Below are positions 15,654 to 23,615 of a stretch of 33,701 nucleotides of DNA, in pieces (position 1 is the stretch's first letter; every line of letters starts with the position of its first letter). The stretch is taken from NCBI RefSeq assembly GCF_964283195.1, contig NZ_CAXYLH010000019.1; one strand, written 5' to 3'. Made by a program: the position numbers and the translations under genes. The notes under the pieces are model-generated. The model was not told where the DNA came from. It worked only from the letters and a program-made list of their open reading frames with translations, and searched no databases. This DNA comes from Paratractidigestivibacter sp003150175 (GTDB taxonomy: Bacteria; Actinomycetota; Coriobacteriia; Coriobacteriales; Atopobiaceae).

Positions 15654-17330
15654 GTGTCCGACTATGACGTGTTTCTGCAGCACAACGCGGAGAACCCGGA
15701 CCTGTTCGACAAGTTCGCCAACTTCGCCAACACGAGGACCGACTGGCGCTACAACGATTTCTACCTCTTCAACGGCGCGGACGAGTTTCTTACCGCCTCC
15801 GACAGAAGCGGCGTGGCGAGCTCGATCTCGAGCGTCTTCAACGAGATGTACGCCAAGAACACGAGCACGGTGCGCACATACTTGTCGAGCACCGGCCAGC
15901 AGATGATCGCCTTCGCCGTCCCGCTTTCCAATTCCGTCGAGATCAACGGTACCTCTTACACCGGCGTCGCGGTCAGCTACAAGGCGAGCGTCGTCCAGGA
16001 GCTCGTCTCGGCAAAGATCTACGACGGCTGCTCCGATGCATTTGTGGTGACGCCCTCGGGCGATGTGGCGATCTCGCTCCAAGAAAAGACGGAGCTGACC
16101 GATTCGTTCGTGAACCTCCCGGAATATCTGAGGGCACACACGGAGTTTGTGTACGGGGACGCCGAGTCGGTGCGCGCGGGGATCGCCGGGGGCGGGCAGG
16201 GCGTCGCGCTCGTCTCGAGCGGAGGCCGTGAGGAGTACCTCGCGTATCTGCCCTCTGGCGTCGACGGGTACTCGGTCGTCGGCATCGTGCGCCGTGACGT
16301 TGTCGAAGCCGGGGCGAAGCGCCTTCAGTCCGTCTCGATCCTGTCGATGCTGGGAATCGGTTGTTTGATCACCTGCATGGTCGTGGCGATCATCGTCCTC
16401 GTCAGCCATCGCCGCCTTGCCCACGAGGTCGAGGCGCGCCGCGCGGCGGAGGAGAAGGGCGCGCTCAACCGGCTGCTCTTCAACGGGGTGGCGCAAATTA
16501 TCGACCGGCTCGCCCTGGTCGACCTCGTGAACGACACTTATGAGTATCGCGAGCAGCAGCTGGGGGAGGACCTGTACCCCGAGCGCGGAAAATACCGCGC
16601 GCTTCTTGCCGAGGTGTCGCGTAGATACATGGTCTTGAACGGCGACGGGGAGGTGAAGATGGGCGCGCTCCTCTCGCCGGGGCGCATTAGGCGCGAGCTC
16701 GGGCGCGACGGCGATTTCCTCAAGATCGAGTACTGCGGCCGGACCGAGAACGTCTATAAGGTCATGAACGTCATCCCCGTCGAGTGGGGCGACGACGGGC
16801 TGGTGAGCAAGGTCATGCTCGCCGTGCAGGACATCGGCCAGAAGGTCGAGCTGCGCAACATCGCGAACACCGACGGCCTCACGGGGCTCTTCAACGGACG
16901 GTGCATGAGCGAGGTTCTCCACGACAAAGAAAGGCGCCGCGAGCCCTTTACGCTGTATTTCCTCGACCTCGACCGATTCAAGCCCGTGAACGACGAGTAC
17001 GGCCACGACGTGGGCGACAAGCTGCTCATGGCCGTCGCCGAGAGGCTCCGCGGGTGTATCCGCTCGAGCGACTACGCCTTCCGCATCGGCGGCGACGAGT
17101 TCGTCGTCGCGGCGTGCATGAACGCAGACCCCGAGGGCGCGGCGATGCTCAAGGGCCGCCTGGAGGGATCCATCGCCAAGCCGTACATCATCGACGGTTT
17201 GCGCATCGAGGTCGGGGCGAGCTGCGGGTTCGCCGCCTTCCCCGAGGAGGCGGACACGCTCGAGGGCGTGCGCGTCCTCGCCGACCAGCGCATGTATGCC
17301 GAGAAGGAGCGCCGCTACGCGCAGCGCTGA
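15654..17330 (+). CDS. sensor GGDEF diguanylate cyclase, apparently truncated at its 5' end
   Basis: The product would make the second messenger c-di-GMP. From GTG 15654 it has 558 residues: an extracellular-type sensor region (about 1-225), one membrane helix at about 227-252, a linker with coiled-coil and PAS-like features, and a GGDEF domain (about 400-555). The active site looks whole: TDGLTGLFN, DLDRFKPVND and RIGGDEF, with an inhibitory-site RSSD five residues before GGDEF. Such proteins normally have an N-terminal signal anchor before the sensor; here none exists. The frame runs back into the csp terminator without an ATG or ribosome site, and stops at 15600-15602. So the 5' end seems lost, and this may be a pseudogene despite an intact C-terminus. 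Confidence 0.75.
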   Translation: MSDYDVFLQHNAENPDLFDKFANFANTRTDWRYNDFYLFNGADEFLTASDRSGVASSISSVFNEMYAKNTSTVRTYLSSTGQQMIAFAVPLSNSVEINGTSYTGVAVSYKASVVQELVSAKIYDGCSDAFVVTPSGDVAISLQEKTELTDSFVNLPEYLRAHTEFVYGDAESVRAGIAGGGQGVALVSSGGREEYLAYLPSGVDGYSVVGIVRRDVVEAGAKRLQSVSILSMLGIGCLITCMVVAIIVLVSHRRLAHEVEARRAAEEKGALNRLLFNGVAQIIDRLALVDLVNDTYEYREQQLGEDLYPERGKYRALLAEVSRRYMVLNGDGEVKMGALLSPGRIRRELGRDGDFLKIEYCGRTENVYKVMNVIPVEWGDDGLVSKVMLAVQDIGQKVELRNIANTDGLTGLFNGRCMSEVLHDKERRREPFTLYFLDLDRFKPVNDEYGHDVGDKLLMAVAERLRGCIRSSDYAFRIGGDEFVVAACMNADPEGAAMLKGRLEGSIAKPYIIDGLRIEVGASCGFAAFPEEADTLEGVRVLADQRMYAEKERRYAQR

Positions 17331-17351
17331 TGCTCGCTCGTCCCTGGGGCG

Positions 17352-17471
17352 CCCATCACTGGGTGACAGTCATTGCGTGCAGCTTTCTGTGACACCCATT
17401 ATCCGGGGACACCCATTACCGGGTGACAGTCACCAGGAGCAGCACTTTTGGGACACACATGGGGTTCGCGG
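17352..17471 (+). repeat. two tandem copies of a 60-bp repeat
   Basis: Copies start at 17352 and 17412, exactly 60 bases apart. Both open with CCCATNACNGGGTGACAGTCA and contain a GCAGC core and a GGGACAC-like end. The same family returns in reverse orientation at 19272-19440. No gene lies here. Confidence 0.8.
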
Positions 17472-17473
17472 GC

Positions 17474-17479
17474 TATACT
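17474..17479 (+). promoter_or_regulatory. -10 element for cca
   Basis: TATACT lies 35 bases before the cca GTG and immediately after the second 60-bp repeat, which would then cover the -35 region. No standard -35 is seen at 17 bases. Confidence 0.4.
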
Positions 17480-17508
17480 CGACTGGCAACCGAGCCGAGG
17501 AGAAGCAC

Positions 17509-18900
17509 GTGGCCGTCACCAAACCTGTACACATTGAGGTGCCCGCTTACGCACTGCGCGTCGTCCGCGCGCTCGAGGGCGCCGGGTTCGAGGCCTGGGT
17601 CGTCGGAGGCTTCGTGCGCGACGCGCTCATGGGCGGGGCCGGCCACGATGTGGACGTGACAACCTCGGCGCCCTGGCAGCAGACCGCCCGCGTGCTGCGT
17701 GCCGCCGGCATCGAGGTCCACGAGACGGGTGCCCAGCACGGCACGGTGACGGCCGTCGTCGATGGCCTGCCCGTGGAGACGACCACCTACCGCGTCGAGG
17801 GCGCCTACTCGGACATGCGCCATCCCGACGTGGTGCGCTTCGTCGAGGACGTGCGCGAGGACCTCGCCCGGCGCGACTTCACCGTGAACGCGATGGCCTA
17901 CCATCCCGAGCGCGGGCTTCTGGACCCCTATGGCGGCCAAGAAGACCTCGGCCGCGGCGTCATCCGCGCGGTGGGGGAGCCCCGCCGACGCTTCGAGGAG
18001 GACGCGCTGCGCGTGTTGCGTGCGGTGCGCTTCGCGTGCCGGCTCGGCTTTACCATCGAGCCCGCTACGCAGGAGGCGCTCGTCGCCTGCGCGCCCGAGC
18101 TCGCGGGCATCGCGCACGAGCGAATCGGCCAGGAAATGGACGGGATTCTCGCCTCGGGCCGCGTGGCATGGGCCCTGCGCCACGAGTTCGAAGTCCTCGC
18201 CGCCGCGATCCCCGAGCTCGCGCCCATGCGCGGCTTCGACCAAAAGAGCCCCTACCACGCCTACGACGTGCTCGAGCACACCGCGCGCGTCTGCGCCGGC
18301 GCCGAGGAGTTCACGGGCGGCTTCGCGCCGAGGGCCCTGCGCTGGGCCGCGCTTCTCCACGACGTGGCAAAGCCCGCCTGCTGGAGCGTGGACGAGGGCG
18401 GGCGCGGGCACTTCTTCGGCCACCCCGAGGAGGGCGCGCGCATGGCGGGCGAGGTCATGGGGCGCCTGGCCATCGAGCGCTCGACGGTCCGGGAGGCCCA
18501 GGCGATCATCCGCCTGCACGACCTGCCCATCCACCCGACCGTCCGCTCCATCCGCCGCATGCTCGCCAAGCTCGAGGGCGCCTGCCCCGGCAGGGGAGAA
18601 GCGCTCGCCCACGCGCTCATCGACCTCAAGCGCTCCGACGCGGTGGGCAAAGCGCCCAAGTGCATGGGCTACGCGGCCGAGCTCGACGCCATGGAGCGCG
18701 TGCTCAGGGCAGAGATCGCCCGCGGCGCCGTCTGCGCGATCGGCGACCTCAAGGTCAACGGCGCCGACGTCATGCGCGAGCGGGGGATCGAGCCCGGCCC
18801 GGGGGTGGGCATGGTGCTGCGATCGCTCCTCGACGCGGTGCTCGCCGACGAGCTGCCGAACGACCGGGAGGCGCTTCTTGCTGAGCTTCGGTACCGGTAG
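17509..18900 (+). CDS. cca: CCA tRNA nucleotidyltransferase with HD domain
   Basis: Adds or repairs the 3' CCA of tRNAs. The 463 residues hold a class II nucleotidyltransferase head: VVGGFVRDALMG (about 30-41), HDVDVTTSA with the metal aspartates, RRDFTVNAMAY, DPYGGQEDL, and the nucleotide-choosing helix EEDALRVLRAVRFACRLGF. An HD domain follows, with YDVLEHTARV and LLHDVAKP (about 280-290). The frame is open from 17296, but GTG 17509 has GAGGAG at 17496-17502 and starts close to the conserved head, so I chose it. It lies directly before two tRNA genes that already encode CCA, so its role here would be repair. Confidence 0.93.
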   Translation: MAVTKPVHIEVPAYALRVVRALEGAGFEAWVVGGFVRDALMGGAGHDVDVTTSAPWQQTARVLRAAGIEVHETGAQHGTVTAVVDGLPVETTTYRVEGAYSDMRHPDVVRFVEDVREDLARRDFTVNAMAYHPERGLLDPYGGQEDLGRGVIRAVGEPRRRFEEDALRVLRAVRFACRLGFTIEPATQEALVACAPELAGIAHERIGQEMDGILASGRVAWALRHEFEVLAAAIPELAPMRGFDQKSPYHAYDVLEHTARVCAGAEEFTGGFAPRALRWAALLHDVAKPACWSVDEGGRGHFFGHPEEGARMAGEVMGRLAIERSTVREAQAIIRLHDLPIHPTVRSIRRMLAKLEGACPGRGEALAHALIDLKRSDAVGKAPKCMGYAAELDAMERVLRAEIARGAVCAIGDLKVNGADVMRERGIEPGPGVGMVLRSLLDAVLADELPNDREALLAELRYR

Positions 18901-18987
18901 GGATGCGTCGCGCGGCGGGCAGAAGCGCGAGCCACGGGCGTCGTGCCGATAAATTCCAAGCGTCGGAAAATTTTTTCCAATTGACGC

Positions 18988-19016
18988 TTGCAAAGTCCGC
19001 AACGCTCCCGTATAGT
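18988..19016 (+). promoter_or_regulatory. promoter of the tRNA-Gln/tRNA-Glu unit
   Basis: TTGCAA (18988-18993), a 17-base spacer and TATAGT (19011-19016) form a good promoter 35 bases before tRNA-Gln. The -35 overlaps an imperfect inverted repeat (AAGCGTC at 18958-18964 with GACGCTT at 18983-18989, enclosing GGAAAATTTTTTCC) that may act as the cca terminator. Confidence 0.6.
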
Positions 19017-19051
19017 AATTTCTCGCGCAAAGGCGCGCTGAAGTAGCAAAT

Positions 19052-19125
19052 TGGGACTTCGTCTAGTGGTAGGACAGCGGATTCTGGTTCCGTCAACGGG
19101 AGTTCGACTCTCTCAGTCCCAGCCA
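19052..19125 (+). tRNA. tRNA-Gln (anticodon CUG)
   Basis: Acceptor arms TGGGACT and AGTCCCA pair fully. The anticodon stem GCGGA/TCCGT encloses loop TTCTGGT with anticodon CTG, and the T-arm carries GTTCGA. Discriminator G is followed by an encoded CCA. It is transcribed with tRNA-Glu 20 bases downstream. Confidence 0.93.
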
Positions 19126-19145
19126 TTTTGCTTCTTTGCTCATAT

Positions 19146-19222
19146 GGCCCGTTCGTCTAGCGGTTTAGGACGCCGCCCTCTCAAGGCGGAGATCACCAGT
19201 TCGAATCTGGTACGGGCTACCA
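19146..19222 (+). tRNA. tRNA-Glu (anticodon CUC)
   Basis: Acceptor GGCCCGT pairs with ACGGGCT (one G-U pair at the end). The anticodon stem CCGCC/GGCGG encloses CTCTCAA, anticodon CTC. The T-arm ACCAG/CTGGT encloses TTCGAAT. CCA is encoded. A frame of 112 residues on the opposite strand is an artefact of this tRNA and the repeats beside it. Confidence 0.93.
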
Positions 19223-19228
19223 AATGCT

Positions 19229-19258
19229 AACCGACGGTCAGTTGATCGTCGGTTTTTT
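19229..19258 (+). terminator. terminator of the tRNA unit
   Basis: AACCGACG pairs with CGTCGGTT around a 10-base loop and is followed by TTTTTTCTT. Confidence 0.85.
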
Positions 19259-19271
19259 CTTGTGAATGCCA

Positions 19272-19440
19272 GGGCGTCCCAGGAATGCTGCACATGGTGA
19301 CAGCCATTGAGTGATGGGTGTCCCCAGATGATGTGTGTCCCCAAAGTGCTGCACCCAATGACTGTCACCCAGTAATGGGTTTCCCCGGATGATGTCTGTC
19401 CCAGGAAGTTGCACGCAATGACTGTCACCCAGTAATGGGC
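19272..19440 (-). repeat. 60-bp repeat family, about 2.8 copies in reverse orientation
   Basis: Full units are 19321-19380 and 19381-19440, with a shorter copy at 19272-19320. Read on the minus strand the units match those at 17352-17471 (CCCATTACTGGGTGACAGTC, then ATTGCGTGCA). They lie between the tRNA terminator and the ABC transporter promoter. From 19223 to 19627 I see no gene. Confidence 0.8.
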
Positions 19441-19446
19441 GGGCGG

Positions 19447-19476
19447 TTGTGTGCGATTCGCGACATCTGTTATGTT
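19447..19476 (+). promoter_or_regulatory. promoter of the amino acid ABC transporter operon
   Basis: TTGTGT (19447-19452), an 18-base spacer and TATGTT (19471-19476) lie directly after the last 60-bp repeat. This would give a leader of about 145 bases before the first gene. Confidence 0.45.
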
Positions 19477-19627
19477 TTCTAGGGTTTCGGGTATGTTAAA
19501 CAACTCATGTCTTGTTTCCGACCGGTGTCACCGCGGTTGTTTCTTCGTCTCAAACAGCCGTTCTCGCCGGATTTCGACCTGCATGCACCTTAAGGTCTAA
19601 TTGTCGATTCGAGAGAGGATTGAACAC

Positions 19628-20359
19628 ATGGCAAACATGATCGAGATCAAGGATCTCAACAAGTACTTCGGCGACGTCCACGTGCTCAAGGACGTTAACC
19701 TTTCCGTCGCCCCCGGCGAGAAGCTCGTCGTCATCGGTCCGTCGGGCTCCGGCAAGTCCACCCTCATCCGCTGCATCGACTACCTCGAGGAGCCCACGAG
19801 CGGTACCGTCACCATCGACGGCACCGAGGTCACAAAGAAGAACCACCTCGAGATGGCCCGCAAGTACTCCTCGATGGTCTTCCAGCAGTTCAACCTCTAC
19901 CCGAACATGACGGTCCTCGGCAACCTCACCCTGGCGCCCATCAAGCTGCAAAAGAAGTCCAAGGAGGAGGCCACCCAGATCGCCATGGCCGCCCTCAAGC
20001 GCGTCGGCATGGCCCACAAGGCCGGCGAGTATCCGCAGAACCTCTCGGGCGGCCAGCAGCAGCGCGTCGCCATCGCCCGCGCCCTGTGCACCAAGCAGCC
20101 GATCATCCTCTTCGACGAGCCGACCTCGGCTCTCGACCCCGAGATGGTCCAGGAGGTCCTCGACGTCATGATCGAGCTGGCGCAGGAGAACATCACGATG
20201 ATCTGCGTCACGCACGAGATGGGCTTTGCCCGCCAGGTCGCTGACCGCGTCGTCTTCATGGAGGACGGCCGCATCCTCGAGACCGGCACCCCCGAGCACT
20301 TCTTCGAGAACCCCGAGAACCCGCGCTGCCGCGAGTTCCTCTCCAAGATCCTGCACTAG
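19628..20359 (+). CDS. polar amino acid ABC transporter, ATP-binding protein (GlnQ/GluA-like)
   Basis: The ATPase that powers uptake of a polar amino acid. From ATG 19628 it has 243 residues, with Walker A GPSGSGKST (37-45), a Q-loop region around VFQQFNLYPNMTV, the signature LSGGQQQRVAIARAL, Walker B ILFDEPTSALDPE and the H-loop VTHEMGFA. The ATG is preceded by AGAGAGGA with 8-base spacing; an in-frame TTG at 19601 is less likely. The gene order ATPase, binding protein, permease, permease is that of gluABCD in Corynebacterium, so glutamate is the best guess for substrate. This is inference from order, not proof. Confidence 0.94.
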   Translation: MANMIEIKDLNKYFGDVHVLKDVNLSVAPGEKLVVIGPSGSGKSTLIRCIDYLEEPTSGTVTIDGTEVTKKNHLEMARKYSSMVFQQFNLYPNMTVLGNLTLAPIKLQKKSKEEATQIAMAALKRVGMAHKAGEYPQNLSGGQQQRVAIARALCTKQPIILFDEPTSALDPEMVQEVLDVMIELAQENITMICVTHEMGFARQVADRVVFMEDGRILETGTPEHFFENPENPRCREFLSKILH

Positions 20360-20432
20360 CGCCCCACGGCGTCACCGCCGGCCCTCCGGCGCCCCAATTC
20401 GCGTAACAACCCACTAGGGAAGGGATTTCATC

Positions 20433-21278
20433 ATGGCCTCTATGTCTCGTCGCTCGTTCCTGCAGCTCTTCGGCGCGTCCGCTGCGGCGGTCGCCGGCCT
20501 CGGCCTCGTCGGCTGCGGCGGCTCCTCCAACTCCGGCTCCTCCGACTCCAAGGTCGAGACCATCAAGTCCCGCGGCAAGCTCAAGTGCGGCGTGAAGAAG
20601 GACGTCGTGGGCTACGGCCTGCTCAACACCTCCACCAACACCTACGAGGGCATGGAGATCGACCTGTGCTACCAGGTCGCCGCCAAGGTCTTCGGCTGCT
20701 CCTACGATGAGGCCAAGTCCAAGGACCTCTGCGAGTTCACCGACGTCACGCCCAAGACCCGCGGCCCGCTCATCGACAACGACCAGCTTGACCTGATCTG
20801 CGCCACCTACACCATCACCGACGACCGCAAGAAGTCCTGGGACTTCACCGACCCCTACCGCACCGACCACGTCGGCATCCTCATCAAGAAGGGCTCCATG
20901 TCCTCGATGGCCGACCTCGACGGCAAGCACATCGGCGTCTCGCAGGGCTCCACGACCAAGGGCGCCATCACCAAGATGCTCGCCGACAACGGCTTCAGCG
21001 TCACCCCGCAGTTCGACGAGTACCCCGACTACCCGTCCATCAACTCCGCGCTCGATGCCGGCCAGATCGACGCCTTCGCCATGGACCGCTCCACGCTGAA
21101 GACCTACACCACCGACGACAAGGAGCTTCTGCAGCCGGAGATCGAGTTCGGCGCCCAGGACTACGGCATCGCCACCAAGAAGGGCTGCGACCTGTCCGAG
21201 GTCACCGAGGCCGTCGTCAAGGACGTCACCTCCAACGGCTGGATCGACGAGGAGATCAAGACCTGGGGCCTGCTCTAA
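20433..21278 (+). CDS. amino acid ABC transporter substrate-binding lipoprotein (GluB-like)
   Basis: The extracellular binding protein of the transporter. The 281 residues begin with a combined twin-arginine and lipoprotein signal: SRRSFLQ (5-11), a hydrophobic stretch, and lipobox LVGC with the lipidated cysteine at residue 28. A Ser/Gly linker and a family-3 solute-binding domain follow (KCGVKKDVVGYG, MEIDLCYQVAAKVFG, DLICATYTITDDRKKSWDF, IGVSQGSTTKGAI). ATG 20433 follows GGGAAGGGAT. The arginine pair suggests export by Tat already folded, unusual for this family but known for some lipoproteins. Two strong stem-loops follow the stop. Confidence 0.93.
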   Translation: MASMSRRSFLQLFGASAAAVAGLGLVGCGGSSNSGSSDSKVETIKSRGKLKCGVKKDVVGYGLLNTSTNTYEGMEIDLCYQVAAKVFGCSYDEAKSKDLCEFTDVTPKTRGPLIDNDQLDLICATYTITDDRKKSWDFTDPYRTDHVGILIKKGSMSSMADLDGKHIGVSQGSTTKGAITKMLADNGFSVTPQFDEYPDYPSINSALDAGQIDAFAMDRSTLKTYTTDDKELLQPEIEFGAQDYGIATKKGCDLSEVTEAVVKDVTSNGWIDEEIKTWGLL

Positions 21279-21292
21279 GGCTTGCCTCCTCT

Positions 21293-21363
21293 TGCCGCTC
21301 GGTGAGCATGCACTCGCCGAGCGGCACCCGGCCGCCCGGGGGCTCCACCAGGCCCGGGCGGCC
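21293..21363 (+). promoter_or_regulatory. two intercistronic stem-loops between binding protein and permease
   Basis: Hairpin one pairs TGCCGCTCGG (21293-21302) with CCGAGCGGCA (21317-21326). Hairpin two pairs GGCCGCCCGGG (21330-21340) with CCCGGGCGGCC (21353-21363). Neither has a T-run, so they look like RNA-stabilising or partial-stop structures that let the binding protein be made in excess over the permeases. Confidence 0.6.
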
Positions 21364-21394
21364 TGTACTTGTACGGTAACCAGAAGGGAAAGAG

Positions 21395-22147
21395 ATGCTA
21401 GACGGACTTCTCGACCCGATGCGATGGTCGATGACCTTCGCCGAGATGGACTCTTTGTGGGATGGCTTCGCGCTCACCCTCAAGGTCGTCGCGGCGGGCC
21501 TCGCGCTCTCGCTCGTGCTCGGCACGATCCTGGGTGTCTTCTCGACGACCCGCTCGCGGATCCTGCGCGGGATCAGCCGCGTGTACGTCGAGTTCTATCA
21601 GAATACGCCGCTGCCGGTTCAGGTCTTCTTTATGTACATGGCCGGGCCTAAGCTCCTCCAGGCTATCCTGCACACGACCGACCCCATCCGCACCACGGCC
21701 TTCGCGCTCGGCACGCTGGGCGTCGGCCTCTACCACGCGGCCTATATCTCTGAGGTCATCCGCACGGGTATCGAGGCCGTCCCCAAGGGCCAGATGGAGG
21801 CGGCGCTCTCGCAGGGCTTCACCCGCGTGCAGGGCTATATCTACGTTATCCTCCCGCAGACCTTCAAGATCATCCTGCCCCCGCTGTGCAACCAGGCGCT
21901 CAACCTCGTCAAGAACACCTCGGTGCTCGCGATGATCGCGGGCGGCGACCTGATGTACAACGCGGACAACTTCGTCTCGACCTACGGCTACCTGCAGGGC
22001 TACATCATGGCGTGCGTGCTCTACTTCATCATCTGCTTCCCCCTGGCGATCCTCGTCCAGTGGCTCGAGAAGCGCTCCAAGGAGCGCCCGCGCGCCAAGG
22101 ACATCCCTGGCATCACGGACGCCGCCGACCTCGCGAAGGAGGCGTAG
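21395..22147 (+). CDS. amino acid ABC transporter permease (GluC-like)
   Basis: One of two membrane subunits forming the channel. The 250 residues hold about five membrane segments, including GFALTLKVVAAGLALSLVLG near residue 25 and YIMACVLYFIICFPLAILV near 213. The EAA loop that docks the ATPase reads EAALSQGFTRVQGYIYVILP (about 132-151). YVEFYQNTPLPVQVFF is the family's conserved block. ATG 21395 follows AAGGGA. It ends 3 bases before the second permease, so the two are coupled. Confidence 0.93.
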   Translation: MLDGLLDPMRWSMTFAEMDSLWDGFALTLKVVAAGLALSLVLGTILGVFSTTRSRILRGISRVYVEFYQNTPLPVQVFFMYMAGPKLLQAILHTTDPIRTTAFALGTLGVGLYHAAYISEVIRTGIEAVPKGQMEAALSQGFTRVQGYIYVILPQTFKIILPPLCNQALNLVKNTSVLAMIAGGDLMYNADNFVSTYGYLQGYIMACVLYFIICFPLAILVQWLEKRSKERPRAKDIPGITDAADLAKEA

Positions 22148-22150
22148 CCG

Positions 22151-22798
22151 ATGGAGATCTTCACCCCCGACAACGTCAGCTTCATGCTCGGCGGTTTCGC
22201 AAAGACGCTCGTCATCTCGTTTTTCGCCATCATCCTCTCGATCGTGTTCGGCACCGTGCTCGCCATGGTCAAGCAGTTCTGCAAGGGCAAGCTCAAGATG
22301 TTCAGCCTGCTCGTGAGCGCCTACATCGAGCTGTTCCGCTGCACGCCTAACCTGCTGTGGATCCTCTTCATCTACTTCACGGTCAAGGGCAACGACGTCG
22401 TGATCTCGGTCCTCGCGTTCACGATCTTCACCTCCGCCGTCATGGCCGAGATCATCCGCGGCGGCTTCAACTCGATCCCCAAGAGCCAGTTCGAGGCCGC
22501 CCAGTCGCAGGGCTTCGGGTTCTTCGCGAGCATGCGGCTGATCATCTTGCCCCAGACCTTCAAGACGATCATCCCGGCGCTCTTCTCGCAGTGCACGACC
22601 GTCATCAAGGACTCCTCGTACTTGGCCGGCATCAACGTGGCCGAGTTCATGTACACCTCCAAGGTCGTCATGGCCAAGACCACGGGTCTCGAGGGCGTGC
22701 TGCTCGTCTACGGGTTCGTTTTCCTGCTGTACTTCGCGCTCAACTTCGGAATCTCGCTCCTCGTCCGAATGTACCAGCGGCGCATCGCAGCCGCGTAG
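22151..22798 (+). CDS. amino acid ABC transporter permease (GluD-like)
   Basis: The second channel subunit, 215 residues with about five membrane segments. It shows YIELFRCTPNLLWILFIYF, the EAA loop EAAQSQGFGFFASMRLIILP (about 116-135) and QCTTVIKDSSYLAGI. It is the shorter and more divergent of the two permeases. It begins 3 bases after the first permease stop and ends at a strong terminator, closing the four-gene operon. Confidence 0.93.
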   Translation: MEIFTPDNVSFMLGGFAKTLVISFFAIILSIVFGTVLAMVKQFCKGKLKMFSLLVSAYIELFRCTPNLLWILFIYFTVKGNDVVISVLAFTIFTSAVMAEIIRGGFNSIPKSQFEAAQSQGFGFFASMRLIILPQTFKTIIPALFSQCTTVIKDSSYLAGINVAEFMYTSKVVMAKTTGLEGVLLVYGFVFLLYFALNFGISLLVRMYQRRIAAA

Positions 22799-22806
22799 TA
22801 TCGTTG

Positions 22807-22844
22807 AGGCGGGCGAGGGGAGGAGCCCTTCGCCCGCCTTTTTT
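22807..22844 (+). terminator. terminator of the ABC transporter operon
   Basis: AGGCGGGCGAGGG pairs with CCCTTCGCCCGCCT (one bulged base) and is followed by TTTTTT. Confidence 0.85.
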
Positions 22845-22904
22845 CGTTATGCCCGAGCATAAGTCCCGCGACCACACGGTCCCGCGACCACAAGGAGGTC
22901 CGCT

Positions 22905-23612
22905 ATGTCCATCGATACCGAAGCAGTCTCCCCGGATGTGGAGACGTACCCCGTCGTCGTCACCATCGCCCGCGACTTCGGAGCGGAGGGCCACGAGATC
23001 GGAAAGATGCTCTCGCTCGAGCTCGGCATCCCTTTCTACGACAACGAGGTGCTGGTCCGCGCCTCTGAGCGCGCCGGCTCCAGCGTGAGCGACGCTGCTG
23101 CCTATGACGAGCAGTGCGCCGCCGAGCTCTTCGCCTTCCTGCCCGACCGTATGGACGCCCGCTCCAACGGCGACAAGCTCTTTGCCCACGTGGTCGACGT
23201 CGTCCAGGAGCTCGGCAGCCAGAGCTGCATCATCGAGGGCCGCCTTTCCGACTACATCCTGCGCGACAACCCGAACCGCATCGCGGTGCTGGTCACGGCC
23301 CCGCTCGACGCCCGCATCGAAATCGTGCGCAGCAAGCGCGGCTGGGACGAGAAGCGCGCAAAGAAGCTCGTCAAGAAGATGCAGCGCGGCCGCGAGCTGT
23401 TCTACGATCGCTACTCCAAGGGCAAGAACGGCCTGCACGACAACAAGGACATCGTCGTGAACCGCGCCCGCTTCGGCCGTCAGGGCTGCGTGGACATCAT
23501 CGCCGCGGCGTACCGCGCCAAGGTCGCCGCGATCGGCGCGGCCGCTGTTGCCGAGGCCGATGCCACGGGCTCCGTCGCGGCTGACGCGACCGCCGCGTAC
23601 CCGGCGGAGTAG
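22905..23612 (+). CDS. cytidylate kinase-like family protein
   Basis: A 235-residue P-loop protein of the cytidylate-kinase-like group (Cytidylate_kin2). It opens with VVVTIARDFGAEGHEIGKML (about 18-37), where the family's nucleotide loop is not a standard Walker A, followed by ELGIPFYDNEVL. Later marks are CIIEGRLSDYIL and VTAPLDARIEIVRSKRG. Substrate is unknown; members are common in anaerobes and are distinct from the essential Cmk. The last 30 residues are Ala-rich and look disordered. ATG 22905 has an excellent AAGGAGG site. Its stop is 3 bases before the serine dehydratase start, so they form one operon. Confidence 0.85.
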   Translation: MSIDTEAVSPDVETYPVVVTIARDFGAEGHEIGKMLSLELGIPFYDNEVLVRASERAGSSVSDAAAYDEQCAAELFAFLPDRMDARSNGDKLFAHVVDVVQELGSQSCIIEGRLSDYILRDNPNRIAVLVTAPLDARIEIVRSKRGWDEKRAKKLVKKMQRGRELFYDRYSKGKNGLHDNKDIVVNRARFGRQGCVDIIAAAYRAKVAAIGAAAVAEADATGSVAADATAAYPAE

Positions 23613-23615
23613 GCG

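Noticed and set aside
19165..19503. open frame of 112 codons on -
   Set aside because: Its C-terminal part is the antisense of tRNA-Glu and the rest is the 60-bp repeat.
22853..22900. regulatory repeat before the cytidylate-kinase-like gene
   Set aside because: CCCGCGACCACA occurs twice, 17 bases apart, but this is short and could be chance; no promoter elements fit around it.
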